DNA of 30,845 bases from Pseudomonadota bacterium (GTDB lineage: Bacteria; SAR324; XYD2-FULL-50-16; JAHJRI01), in assembly GCA_022360105.1 (NCBI GenBank), contig JAKSDL010000467.1, positions 1-30,845 on the forward strand, in the 5' to 3' direction. Within the stretch, counting starts at the first letter, position 1; each line of letters opens with the position of its first letter. The notes below the pieces were generated by a model that was not told the origin of the DNA, did no database searches, and was given only the letters and a program-made list of their open reading frames with translations. The position numbers were made by a program, and so were the translations under genes. This document shows positions 1 to 9,200 of the stretch, in pieces.

Positions 1-546
1 GCGAATCAAATGATGATGAAACCATGGGAAACTTCTATTGTACCAAGTACGGTTCATCTGGATGCCAATGTAAACATTAAGGGAATAGTGCAATTTGGTG
101 AAAATGTCCATGTGAGTTCGGGTACAACCATTGTTGGACCATGTTATATTGGTGACAATGTCTACATAGGCAACAGTGCATTGATCAGGAAGAACTCATC
201 CATCGGCCCCAATTGTAAAATAGGCTATGGAACCGAAATTAAGAATGCTGTTTTATTCGGAAACTCCACTGTTGGCAGGCTTTCGTTCATAGGCGACAGC
301 GTTTTGGGAGAGAATGTGCAGCTTGGTTCGAATACAGTTACCGTGAATTACAACACACTGGGTGACCCCATTTTCTATCACTCAAAGGAAGAAGATCCTA
401 TAGATACCAAGCTTGCCAAGCTTGGGGCATTTATTGGAGATGAATCCAAAGTGGGAACAGGACACCGTATTGCACCAGGTACTCCAATCGAACCCGGAAA
501 AACAATTCCGGACCTGATTTCCATATCCCAGACGACGCTGGAATAA
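1..546 (+). CDS. C-terminal part of a GlmU-like sugar-1-phosphate nucleotidylyltransferase (left-handed beta-helix), 5' truncated by window
   Basis: The visible part is built of imperfect hexapeptide repeats (for example IVGPCYIGDNVYIG and SSIGPNCKIG), followed by EIKNAVLF and FIGDSVLGENVQLGSNTVTVNYN. This pattern is typical of the acetyltransferase half of archaeal-type bifunctional GlmU enzymes, which finish UDP-GlcNAc synthesis in the cytoplasm. The frame is open to the first base and no ribosome binding site precedes the ATGs at 10, 13 and 16. I therefore infer that the N-terminal nucleotidyltransferase domain lies upstream of the window. A stand-alone acyltransferase starting at one of these ATGs is the alternative. 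The next gene is glmS, which makes glucosamine-6-phosphate, so the neighbours fit an amino-sugar pathway. The hexapeptide fold is certain; the exact substrate is inferred. Confidence 0.75.
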   Translation, partial: ANQMMMKPWETSIVPSTVHLDANVNIKGIVQFGENVHVSSGTTIVGPCYIGDNVYIGNSALIRKNSSIGPNCKIGYGTEIKNAVLFGNSTVGRLSFIGDSVLGENVQLGSNTVTVNYNTLGDPIFYHSKEEDPIDTKLAKLGAFIGDESKVGTGHRIAPGTPIEPGKTIPDLISISQTTLE

Positions 547-569
547 GACAATTATCGTATTTAGTATAT

Positions 570-597
570 TTGAAACAATTCTGATAGATCTTAAAAT
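570..597 (+). promoter_or_regulatory. Sigma-70-like promoter for glmS
   Basis: TTGAAA (570-575) and TAAAAT (592-597) are separated by 16 bases, each matching the consensus hexamer in five of six positions. They lie about 70 bases upstream of the glmS start in the only gap between it and the preceding gene. This is a sequence match only. Confidence 0.45.
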
Positions 598-664
598 CAG
601 TTAATTACAAGAGATATCAACCAAGATACTGATCAAAGATCTGCCGGTAGGCAAAGGAAATAAG

Positions 665-2485
665 ATGTGCGGAATTAGTGCGATTGCCAGTCATAAAATC
701 GTTTCACCTAAATTGTTAATGACCTTGCAAAATCTTGAGTACCGAGGGTATGACTCATGCGGTATGGCTTTGTTTCACAATGATAAAATCACCCTGAGGA
801 AGAATATCGGGAGTGTTGATGAAGTCAACTCCCTGGAGAAGTTTGAAAATATGCAGGGAACCCTGGGCATTGCCCATACGCGTTGGGCTACGCACGGTGG
901 TGTAACAAAGGAAAATTCCCATCCCCATTTTTCAAACAATGAAGAATTCGTCATTGTTCACAATGGTATTATTTCCAACTACCAGACCATCCGGAACAGA
1001 CTTAGAGACATTGGTTACAGGTTTCACTCCGATACAGATACGGAAGTTTTTTCCAACCTGCTTGAGGAGGAATTTAGCAAGTGTAATAACGTTGAAACAG
1101 CTTTTTGCGATGCAATCGATCAATTGGAGGGATCTTTTGCCATCGCGATGATCACCATCCATCAACCGGATACGATTTTTGCAGTGAAAAAGGATTCTCC
1201 CCTGGTGATCGGTATCAATGATGGAATTAATTATATAAGTTCCGACATCAACGCTTTTATCTCTGAAACCAGGGATACCATTATACTGGATGATTATGAT
1301 TATGTTCTGATCAAAAATGACGATTATGAAATCAAAAGTCTGAAAACGCGCAAAAAAGTATCCAAACAGATTGTTCAAGTGCAGTGGGACAGGCAAACAG
1401 CGCAAATGGGCGGTTTTTCTCACTATATGCTGAAGGAGATCTTCGACCAGCCGATGACTGTCAGAAATGCCTTAAACATTTCCAATGATCAGATTGAAAC
1501 TATTGCCAGGAAATTTATCAGTAAAAAACAGTCTTTTTGTGTTGGAGTCGGCACTACCTATTACGTTGCCATGGTGGGAACCTATTTATTTTCAGAATAT
1601 GCTGACTTATACGTCCCCAGTATTTCTGCTGATGAGTACCCAAGTTTGATACCGGTAACTGAAAATGATCATGTGCTGTTCTTTTCTCAAAGCGGCGAAA
1701 CCTACGACACCAGGATGGCAATACGAGCTGCAAAAAGTAAGGGAGCTGCAACTTCTGCTGTAGTCAATGTCGTTGGATCATCAATCAGTCAGGAAGTGGA
1801 TGATTGCATCTTTCAGGGATCTGGGCCGGAAATCTGTGTAGTTTCCACAAAAGCCGCTGTTTCTCAAATTATAATCCTCTGGCAAATTGCTCTTGAAGTC
1901 GGGGTGCTCAGAAACAAAATCACCCGGAAATTCGCTGACAGTTTTAATGACAAATTTAATGAATTTTCAGAAACGATTGAAAGAGTATTAAATGAAGAAT
2001 CAGGGCATATCCGTAATCTGGCAAAAGAGACCAGCCATATTACCAATTGGTTGTTCATGGGAAAAGGCATCTATTACCCTATTGCTCTGGAATCAGCCCT
2101 CAAGATGAAAGAGGTCACCTATCTTCATGCAGAAGGCCTACCTGCCGGATTTTTGAAACATGGTACCTTGGCGATGGTGGATGAGAACATGTATAGTCTT
2201 TTTTTCCTACCTTATAAAGACGATTCCGAACTTTACAAAGCAACATTGATGTCAATTGAAGAAGTAAAAGCACGAAATGGTAAAGTGATTGGATTCTGTG
2301 CTGAAGAAGATCAAGAGATTTCCAAACTGCTGGATCACGCTTTATATATTCCCCGGGGCAACACGGAACTCATACCCTTAATTCAACTAATTATCGCACA
2401 ACTGTTTTCTTACTATTCTGCTCTCAACCTGGGTTTGAATATTGATAAACCAAGAAATCTGGCTAAATCAGTCACAGTGGGATAA
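665..2485 (+). CDS. glmS: Glutamine-fructose-6-phosphate aminotransferase (isomerizing)
   Basis: Cytoplasmic enzyme making glucosamine-6-phosphate from fructose-6-phosphate and glutamine, the first step towards UDP-GlcNAc. The 606 residues match the usual family length. The N-terminal glutaminase domain has catalytic Cys2 (MCGI), HTRWATHG at 71-78, HNG at 99-101 and TDTE at 124-127. Two SIS domains follow, with SQSGET at 341-346 and the isomerase residues Glu476, Lys480, Glu483 and His499. The C-terminal PRNLAKSVTV motif carries the lysine (Lys601) that forms the Schiff base. HAEGLPAGFLKHG has Phe where most family members have Glu before LKHG, a minor deviation. The start is supported by AAGGA six bases upstream. 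The stop overlaps the next gene's start by one base (TAATG), so the two are probably co-translated. Confidence 0.96.
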   Translation: MCGISAIASHKIVSPKLLMTLQNLEYRGYDSCGMALFHNDKITLRKNIGSVDEVNSLEKFENMQGTLGIAHTRWATHGGVTKENSHPHFSNNEEFVIVHNGIISNYQTIRNRLRDIGYRFHSDTDTEVFSNLLEEEFSKCNNVETAFCDAIDQLEGSFAIAMITIHQPDTIFAVKKDSPLVIGINDGINYISSDINAFISETRDTIILDDYDYVLIKNDDYEIKSLKTRKKVSKQIVQVQWDRQTAQMGGFSHYMLKEIFDQPMTVRNALNISNDQIETIARKFISKKQSFCVGVGTTYYVAMVGTYLFSEYADLYVPSISADEYPSLIPVTENDHVLFFSQSGETYDTRMAIRAAKSKGAATSAVVNVVGSSISQEVDDCIFQGSGPEICVVSTKAAVSQIIILWQIALEVGVLRNKITRKFADSFNDKFNEFSETIERVLNEESGHIRNLAKETSHITNWLFMGKGIYYPIALESALKMKEVTYLHAEGLPAGFLKHGTLAMVDENMYSLFFLPYKDDSELYKATLMSIEEVKARNGKVIGFCAEEDQEISKLLDHALYIPRGNTELIPLIQLIIAQLFSYYSALNLGLNIDKPRNLAKSVTVG

Positions 2486-3186
2486 TGAACCCTGTTAAAT
2501 TTGACCTTCATATTTTTGATATCGACGATACGCTGGTCAATACAAAAGAAGCCTATTGGTACGCACAGGAAGCTGCCTTAAAAGATGTCTATCCTGAAGT
2601 CGCCGAAGAAGACCTAAAGGCCCATCTCCCCAGGTTGAAATGGCTGTGCGCTACATTTGGTTCCGGCAACATTGAGGAGTATTTTTCCGCTTTCCTTTCA
2701 TCAACCTCCAACATCTTTCCTTTCAGTGTGGAAAGATTTAACAAAGTAGTTGCAAAATACCGGGATTTTTTTAAATCTCAATTCAAATCATTCGAATACG
2801 TTAAGGAGTATTTAAGGTATTTGCTTGACGAGAAAAAAAAACTCGCCATTGTCAGCAACGGGGCCGTTGATTCACAGTTATCCAAACTAAAAAGAACAGG
2901 ACTGTTAACCTTCTTCCCTCAAAACACAACCTTTGTTTCCGGGCAGTTCCCCAAGCATTTAGAAAAACCTTCACCGTACATGTTAAAAAAAGCTTGTGGG
3001 CATTTAGATGTATTGCCTGAAAAAACAGTGTTTTATGGAAACTCCGATGTGGATATTCTGGCGGGTAATTTGGCGGGTATGACCACTGCCCATTTTGCAG
3101 GAACTACAAAGGTTTCTTCGGAGCTTTCACTATTTTCCTCCCCTGATTTTGTTTTCAGCTCCTGGTCGGAGTTATTTCCCTGCTGA
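2485..3186 (+). CDS. HAD-superfamily phosphatase (phosphoglycolate-phosphatase-like)
   Basis: 233-residue haloacid-dehalogenase-fold hydrolase. Motif I is FDIDDTL with Asp12 and Asp14 (nucleophile and acid/base). Motif II is IVSNG with Ser124. Motif III is the Lys161 region (EKPSPYM), and motif IV is GNSDVD at 185-190, where most members have GDSxxD. The helical region between motifs I and II (about 20-115) fits a C1-type cap, as in phosphoglycolate or beta-phosphoglucomutase-like enzymes. Coupling to glmS through a TAATG overlap suggests a phosphosugar substrate. That is an inference from position; the substrate cannot be read from the sequence. Confidence 0.88.
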   Translation: MNPVKFDLHIFDIDDTLVNTKEAYWYAQEAALKDVYPEVAEEDLKAHLPRLKWLCATFGSGNIEEYFSAFLSSTSNIFPFSVERFNKVVAKYRDFFKSQFKSFEYVKEYLRYLLDEKKKLAIVSNGAVDSQLSKLKRTGLLTFFPQNTTFVSGQFPKHLEKPSPYMLKKACGHLDVLPEKTVFYGNSDVDILAGNLAGMTTAHFAGTTKVSSELSLFSSPDFVFSSWSELFPC

Positions 3187-3227
3187 CGTGCACCCGGGCA
3201 GAGTTTAAAACTCCGCCCCGGTACGTC
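3185..3227. terminator. Hairpin between convergent genes
   Basis: The arms GACGT...GGGCAGAGTTT and AAACTCCGCCC...ACGTC fold into a long imperfect stem (one G-U pair, small internal loop) between the converging HAD and flagellin genes. Neither strand has a good U-tract after the stem, so it may act as a bidirectional 3'-end stabiliser rather than a classic intrinsic terminator. Confidence 0.55.
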
Positions 3228-3242
3228 AAGGAGAAAAAATCA

Positions 3243-4697
3243 TTAATCAAGCAATCGCATTACCTTCTGCGGTATCTGGTTTGCTTGCGCAAGCATCGCC
3301 GCACTTGATTGCATGATTAAATCGTTTTTAACAAACTCTGCCATTTCAGCAGCCATGTCTGTATCACGAATGGTCGACTCGGCAGCTACCATATTTTCTT
3401 TGGCAACACGCATATTTGCCGCGTTAATTTCCAAAGTATGGTTCTGAAAAGCCCCCAATTCAGCCCGAACAGCAATAACATCATTAATGGCCTTGTCGAC
3501 CAATGTCATTGTATCCAGAGCTCCCTGGGCTGTTGTTACGTCAACATCTTTCAGAGATTGAAATCCACTTTCATTTTCAATCCCTTTTGCCAACGCTCCC
3601 GAAGAAACGTTCTGCATGGCGATATTGACTTTCTGGCCCTGGTTTGGTCCGATCTGGAAGGTCATGGCATTTTGATTGACGTTAACCTTCCCCACCAAAG
3701 TTCCCTCCTCGGTACCTGAAAAATTTGGATCATCGGTATTGAATGCTACCGTTAATCCATCCGTATTCAGGTTACCGACAATACCAGTCATGTTAACCCC
3801 CATTCCTACGGTGGGTTCTCCATTGATGGTACCACGAAGGTCTTTACCTTTGGTGGCTGACACAAACGAACCGGCTTCCTTGGAAATCACACCGGCTGTA
3901 CTGCTGGCTGCAGTAAACGTGTGTGTACTTCCATAGAGATTGTGTTCAATCTTAATAGCTCCGTTTCCGCTATTGGAGATTGACACATTCAAACCGGCCT
4001 TTTTGGCTGCATTAGCGAAACCAGCAATAGCTGCATCAACGGTGTCGGTCTCTTTAGTTACGTAGGTTGCCGTCTTACCTCCCTCCGTAACAAATAGACT
4101 CTCACCTTTTGATATTAACTCCTGTGTTAGCGGGGTAGTTCCCATGATATTAGCCTTGGTGGCCAACTCGCTCACCCTGACTTCATATCCTTTCTCCCCA
4201 CTGGACTTGGTTTCTCTGACTGCACTAACGTATTCCAACCCATCACCGATAGCCAATCCTGACACACCGCTTGAACCGTCGAGTAGCTTCTTTTGTCCAA
4301 ACTGCGTAAATTGACCAATCCGGTCGATTGATTCAAGCATGTTCTTAATTGATGCCTGGTTAGCTGCAAGCATAACCGCATCGTTCGAACCCTCGTTGGC
4401 GGATTGAATCGCCAACTGTCTCATCTCAACCAGGGTGTTGTTAGCTTCGCCTAAAGCACCCTCAGCCGTCTGCACCATAGCTGTGGTGGATTCCGTGTTG
4501 CGGATTGCCTGATCAATACTGGAAATCTGCGCACGTAACTGTTCGGAAGCCATCATAGCGGCAGCACCGTCACCTGCAGAGTTAATTCTCAAACCGGATG
4601 ACAGGCGTTCCAACGATTTTGCGACTCGTTCGTTGGCTTTTACCAAGTTTCTATGGGCATTCAAGGCGGTGGTGTTTTGATTTATTCGCAAACTCAT
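3243..4697 (-). CDS. fliC: Flagellin
   Basis: Structural subunit of the flagellar filament, exported by the flagellar type III system. The 484 residues show the conserved N-terminal D0/D1 region (MSLRINQNT, LERLSSGLRINSAGDGAA, NTLVEMRQLAIQSANE) and C-terminal D1/D0 region (AAESTIRDTDMAAEMAEF, ending IPQKVMRLLD). The central part, roughly residues 145-390, is variable and forms the surface domain. AGGAG seven bases upstream fixes the start. It is the last gene of a minus-strand flagellar cluster (fliD, fliS, small ORFs, fliC) but is separated from the others by about 570 non-coding bases. It probably has its own promoter, although I could not find a sigma-28 match there. Confidence 0.97.
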   Translation of the reverse strand: MSLRINQNTTALNAHRNLVKANERVAKSLERLSSGLRINSAGDGAAAMMASEQLRAQISSIDQAIRNTESTTAMVQTAEGALGEANNTLVEMRQLAIQSANEGSNDAVMLAANQASIKNMLESIDRIGQFTQFGQKKLLDGSSGVSGLAIGDGLEYVSAVRETKSSGEKGYEVRVSELATKANIMGTTPLTQELISKGESLFVTEGGKTATYVTKETDTVDAAIAGFANAAKKAGLNVSISNSGNGAIKIEHNLYGSTHTFTAASSTAGVISKEAGSFVSATKGKDLRGTINGEPTVGMGVNMTGIVGNLNTDGLTVAFNTDDPNFSGTEEGTLVGKVNVNQNAMTFQIGPNQGQKVNIAMQNVSSGALAKGIENESGFQSLKDVDVTTAQGALDTMTLVDKAINDVIAVRAELGAFQNHTLEINAANMRVAKENMVAAESTIRDTDMAAEMAEFVKNDLIMQSSAAMLAQANQIPQKVMRLLD

Positions 4698-5263
4698 AAC
4701 AAATCTCCTTTATGAATGCATACGGTAAAACCGCTGATTCATACTAACATCCAATGTCAGATAAATCAGATAGCCGTGAAAACGGCTCAAGAGCATTTTT
4801 GAAACGTCCTATGCAAGACCAGGAGTTACCATTTCAAAAAGCGGCTCCCGTGAACCACAATGTTAATGCATTCGGGGTTCGCGGCAACCGCTCGTGCTCG
4901 ACCACCCCCTTCACACATTCAGGAGAATGTAAATGTTACTCCATGTTATAAGTTTAACTGAAACCAAGTTTCTTACAACACCAACTTTCAAGTGGTATCT
5001 CAAGATTCATTGCAGACGCCTGGTTGACGCCTACAGAAGTTAAAAATTCCACTTTTGCCTGATGTTTTTCAAAAAGACATTATTCTTTTGAAAGTTCGAG
5101 TTCCAAATGCATAAATGTCTTTCGAAAACGGAATCGCCAAATAGAAAAATAAAACCTTCAGCAACTCCCGGAATCTTCTGAACTCTATTTTCAGAAGCTA
5201 CCGGCAACAACCGAAGAGTTGACCTGGTCGTTGGTCACTTCAAACAACCAGGCAAATCAGGCC
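4698..5263 (-). other. Non-coding stretch upstream of flagellin with several hairpins
   Basis: No convincing gene lies in these ~570 bases. Structures seen: a perfect 6-bp stem AGCCGT/ACGGCT at 4772-4787, which closes a GAAA tetraloop when read on the plus strand and TTTC on the minus strand; a stem CTTCTGA/TCAGAAG at 5175-5197 with outer CCGG/CCGG arms (5168-5204); and CCTGGT...ACCAGG at 5222-5252, just after the small gene's stop. If transcribed with fliC this would be a long structured leader; otherwise it contains the flagellin promoter and the end of the upstream transcript. No known riboswitch consensus was recognised. Confidence 0.4.
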
Positions 5264-5455
5264 TCAATTTCTTTCAACTGCTTTCATGGTGCCAACCTCT
5301 TCCAGTTTGACGAAAAGAGGTGCATCATCCAAAGCGAATATCATTTTCAGACCCGGTGAAAACTTATCGATCGATTGAGAATCGAAACATAACTGCACAA
5401 TTTTTTGCTTGTTACTATTTTTATAGTGATTTGCTGCAACCAGTCTCTTTTTCAT
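5264..5455 (-). CDS. Small uncharacterised protein (63 aa) coupled to flagellin-like leader peptide
   Basis: Starts MKKRLVAANHYKNSNKQK and ends EEVGTMKAVERN. I do not recognise the family. It is basic at the N-terminus and has no transmembrane segment or signal peptide; residues from about 18 onward look like a small beta/alpha domain (KIVQLCFDS, KMIFALDDAPLFVKLEE). The start is well supported: AGGAGG lies five bases before the ATG, and the ATG overlaps the stop of the upstream 26-codon leader (ATGA). It lies between fliS and fliC on the same strand, so a flagellum-related role is possible but purely positional. A longer in-frame reading starting further upstream is less likely because it ignores this ribosome binding site. 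Confidence 0.55.
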   Translation of the reverse strand: MKKRLVAANHYKNSNKQKIVQLCFDSQSIDKFSPGLKMIFALDDAPLFVKLEEVGTMKAVERN

Positions 5456-5532
5456 TCTGCCCTCCTTGGCATTATTCCAGGCAAAGGCACGGTTTTGGCA
5501 TTTCCATATATGTGATTTATTCGCAAACTCAC
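5452..5532 (-). CDS. 26-codon leader peptide beginning with a copy of the flagellin start
   Basis: A GTG-initiated reading frame encodes VSLRINHIYGNAKTVPLPGI followed by MPRRAE. Its first residues equal the flagellin N-terminus (SLRIN after the initiator). At DNA level 19 bases (5513-5531) are identical to 4678-4696, the flagellin start region, and similarity continues through the ribosome binding site (GGAGGTGTT against GGAGATTTGTT). After this the two diverge completely. Its TGA overlaps the ATG of the 63-aa gene. It could be the scar of a deleted second flagellin gene or a working leader that gives the small gene flagellin-like translation control. I cannot tell which. Confidence 0.45.
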   Translation of the reverse strand: MSLRINHIYGNAKTVPLPGIMPRRAE

Positions 5533-5558
5533 AACACCTCCACGTGATAAGCAATTAA

Positions 5559-5594
5559 GGATCAGGTGAACGCCTCCCATGAGTTACTTGATCC
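5559..5594 (-). promoter_or_regulatory. Hairpin just upstream of the leader peptide
   Basis: GGATCA (5559-5564) and TGATCC (5589-5594) form the base of a stem that can extend through G-U pairs. It sits between fliS and the leader ribosome binding site near 5540. It could be a processing site or a weak terminator; there is no U-tract. Confidence 0.35.
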
Positions 5595-5740
5595 TTTCCT
5601 CTCCCCAGCTTTAATTTCCAGGCATACCACTATACCCGAAGTAAATACACTTATTCACTCATTTAAAACGCTCTCAAAAATCCTTTAGGGACAATCCTCA
5701 GGACATTAAACTATTCCCAATATTCAACTTATCTTAGAAA

Positions 5741-6184
5741 TTACCCTTTTATTTCAATCGTCTTGATTTCGCTTCTGTTGTCAAATTGATTTGCTTTAGC
5801 TGCTTCTTTTTTACTGTTAATAACTCCCCGCCATCCGGCACGCAGTTCTTCCAGCAATTCACAGACTTCTGCAATGTAGGCTTTGTTCTTCTGTATATTG
5901 GCGTCTATCAAACGATTAAACATATAGACATACAATGATTTCAGACTTGCACCTACTCTGCCCGAGTTTTCGGAGTCAAGTGACGTCAACAACTCCGATA
6001 TAATGTTTTTGGCCCTGACGATGGAGGTATGCGCAGCTTCCAATTCCTCTTTTTCAATCTTTAAGATAGCTGTTTTCAGAAACCTGATGGCACCGTCGTA
6101 AAGCATCAAGATAAGCGTCCCCTGATCTTTTGTTGTAACAGAAGCCTTTTTATATGCGTTGTTACCTCGGGCATATGGATTCAT
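5741..6184 (-). CDS. fliS: Flagellin export chaperone FliS
   Basis: Cytoplasmic chaperone that binds the C-terminal helix of flagellin, prevents premature polymerisation and delivers it to the export gate. The 147 residues are all-helical, with typical FliS features: NPYARGNNAYKKASV at the N-terminus, LILMLYDGAIRFLKTA (helix 2 signature) and a YVYMFNRLIDANIQKN stretch in helix 4. The C-terminus carries a charged extension (about residues 128-147). AAGG five bases before the ATG supports the start. It follows fliD by 57 bases on the same strand, the usual fliD-fliS order, and is likely co-transcribed with it. Confidence 0.95.
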   Translation of the reverse strand: MNPYARGNNAYKKASVTTKDQGTLILMLYDGAIRFLKTAILKIEKEELEAAHTSIVRAKNIISELLTSLDSENSGRVGASLKSLYVYMFNRLIDANIQKNKAYIAEVCELLEELRAGWRGVINSKKEAAKANQFDNRSEIKTIEIKG

Positions 6185-6241
6185 GACGACCTTTTTTGAT
6201 TTTCGTTAATTTATAAAATGAGGTTAAAAATAAACACTTAA

Positions 6242-9200
6242 TTATCCAAGCTTGGCAATCTCACCGGCCAGATACTTTTGTTCGTTTTTCAGCTGCCCCA
6301 ATTGAGACTCCATTTTTGCAAACTTTATGGTTAATTTCTCTCTCTTGGATGAAATCCTTTGTTCCAGTTCGGCAATTTCATTCTCGTAGTTGTCCAGCTG
6401 CTCTTTGACATTGTTAGTATAAATATCCAACGATCCCAGTTCGGGGCTTGTTATCTGGTCGATATATTCCCTGACCCTGGTTCCTACTCCTTTGGTAAAG
6501 ACAATATTGCCCTCTACCCCAGGACCAATCTGATTGGCAGTTAAACTGACGTATAACTTCAAACCTTCATATTTCGTGTCTTCAGCTCCGGAAAGAATCT
6601 GGCCACTTCCTTTCATTGGCGTTCCATTGATCATCCCCTGAACATCTGTGCCGCTTCGGGAAATCCCGCCTAGAAGTGGATGATTCAATATGTCTTCTGT
6701 GCTACCAGCTCTTATACCCACATTGGACTTGCTGCCTGACGAATTGGAACGAATTAAAATGGATCCGTTCTCTGACGTGACCACAACCCGCATTTTCCCA
6801 ATGTTTTTATCGTTAATAATTTTTTTCTGTAGCTCCCTAGCTACATCTTCCACCCGCCTGTTACCTGTTTCCAGGGTAATACTTTCAGATTCTCTACCGT
6901 TTACCGTAACAAATATTTCCTTATTCGCTTCGGTTATTGTCATAAAACCATTTGCAGGTTTTGTCGTGTACATTCCTTTGGTAGCAGCCCCCGTTATATC
7001 AATATCATACCCGTTTGGACCGCTGATTTCCGTTTTGTCGTTGGATGCAAGATAAATAATTCCCGTGTTATCCATGGTTCCGAAACTACGGAATAAATTT
7101 GCCACGGTAGTCAAATTATCATTAATAGCATTGGTCAGCTTATCCTCATCAATTTCGATCATGCTCTCTTTGTTGATTTTGAGGCCGATCGAAATCATCA
7201 TATTTTTTTCGTCTTCAATACCGAAAACAGGATTGATAAAAATATTATTGGTTTCCTTTTGTATCTTCGGTAAATTTCTATCACCCTGTAACGGTCCGCT
7301 TTCACCTGTTTCAGGTTCATATTTGGAAATTTCCTTAAAAAACATCAGCATTGAGTTGTACGATTCTGCAAACTCCCTAATGGTTGCCAATGCTTTTTCC
7401 GTATCCCCTCTAATACTGATTGTAACAGGCTTTTCCGATGTCGAAACCAAGTTCAATCGGACTCCATCTATTACATCATCAAGCTCATTCGTTGAATTGG
7501 TAATCACCAATCCACCCCCAAGTTCGGTTGCACCAAGCCTGATCTCAGCATCTTGGGGAGGTTGAATAACGGGCGTATAAGTCCGAAATGTAAACGAATC
7601 GGTTTCAAATACACTACCTTCTCCAAGCATCAGGGAAAGCCCGGCATCAAACTCTATGGGTGCTCCAGCTCTATAATTGTCCCCACCAATATCAAGGATA
7701 CCGGAATTACCCTTATTGTCTTCCCATTTAATCTCCAGTCCTTTGGTAACCCCAACGCTACCGCTTTTTAATACTGTAAACGTATAAAACTTGGGATCAT
7801 ATTCAGTATAGGTCCCAGCTATCTGCCTGCTGGCGTTACTTAGTCTGGCACCAACCGGTTTTTTGGGTCTCAACAAAGCTGCAAATTCATCTTTATCTTC
7901 ATCGATTTCCTTTGAAATCCACTTGGTCAGGTTGGTTATCTCTCCGCCTTCATGACGTTCGTTGTCATCCAGCCACCAATAATCAGCCGTCGATTCGGCC
8001 TGGTATTCAAAAGTTGCTATGTCACCATCGTTCAATAAACCCGGCTTTAGCGATATTTCCAGACCTTTTCCAAGGGAAAGCTTTGAACCTGGCTCATACC
8101 CCTGGCCAACAAAAACAATCCCCCTTTCGCCATTTTCCGATTCATACTCAATCTTCAGATCTTTAGCTTGACCGATCTGACCACTTCCCATGACCGTCAG
8201 GGTAAAAACATCATCGTCTTCACTATCCAGCTTACCGGTGATGATTGGTCCACCTTCTGTTGATTGGCGTTTCCAACTGCTAGGCTGACTCACCATCGGT
8301 GCTCGTTCGGCATCCGACTTCCACCAGTAGAGTTCGGACTCCTGAGGTTTGGCTTTGGCTGTAAACACATCGTTTACTATGATTTCACCATCACTCAAAA
8401 TCAGACTTAATCCATCCACCAGTTCCAGCGGTTCGCCAGGCGTATAGTTAAACGAACCTAAGTCCAGGTAGCCATAGCGCCCTTTATTATCTTCCCAGCG
8501 CATTCTCAGGCTTTCACTTACACCGACTATTCCCGTATTAACCGCTGTAAAGGTCAATTCCAGTGAGTCTTCGCCAACATACTGCCCAACAATTTCCGGA
8601 ATCACTGTCGAGGCTCCGGTCCCTGTTGGCTTTTTGGGAATTTCTTCAGCTTTGGAAATTCCCTTCCATTTGCTTGGCTGCAGATAGTAGGGTTCAAATG
8701 ACGGCATTTCGCCTTCGGAAGCAAGACTTGACGAAATAAAAATTTCACCTTCTTTTCCTGTTTTCTTGCTCGTCAACACTACCTGAAACGGCCGCTCTTT
8801 GTTACCGGTCTTGATTATACTTGCCGTCACATCACCATCAAGACCGTTGATTGCGTCTACATACCCCTGCAGATTGTCATTCGTTTCATCAATAATTATT
8901 TTCTCGGGTGGTGACTCACCAATGGTAATGCTCACCTCTCCCCGAGCAATTTGCTGCTCTTTGGCGCTAAAGCCCTGAGAAGCTATTTGATGGCTCAGTG
9001 CAAGCTTGTCAACAATTAATGTATGTTTGCCAGGCTTTGCTCCGGAAGTTGCAAACGCCTCTACAACCTCTGGGTGACTGGAAGTTACTATTTTTCCTTC
9101 CCAAAGTGATTTCTTCGCCAGAACATCAGCCGTCACTTTGGTGTTTTCCAGATATGCCTTTACCTGTTTCCAAGCGTCCAGCTCCAAAATCTTCTCATCT

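Noticed and set aside
546..664. glmS ribozyme or riboswitch in the glmS leader
   Set aside because: Only short stems (TGCC/GGCA, CTGAT/ATCAG) are present; no glmS ribozyme core can be recognised in 118 bases.
932..1423. Minus-strand 163-codon frame inside glmS
   Set aside because: Overlaps a fully conserved gene; protein has no family-like features.
4754..4951. Plus-strand 65-codon frame upstream of flagellin
   Set aside because: No ribosome binding site, spans the tetraloop hairpin, composition unlike a protein.
5279..5294. Sigma-54-like sequence on the minus strand (TGGCACC...GCA with GG and GC ten bases apart) that might serve flagellin
   Set aside because: It lies inside the 63-aa coding frame, lacks the TT of the -12 element and is ~570 bases from fliC; too weak to annotate.
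5485..5500. Sigma-54-like sequence on the plus strand (AGGCACG...TGGCA)
   Set aside because: Good match, but it would transcribe antisense into fliS with no gene to serve; likely chance within the leader frame.
5320..5547. Plus-strand 75-codon frame opposite the small flagellar ORFs
   Set aside because: The minus-strand frames have strong ribosome binding sites and coupling; this one has neither.
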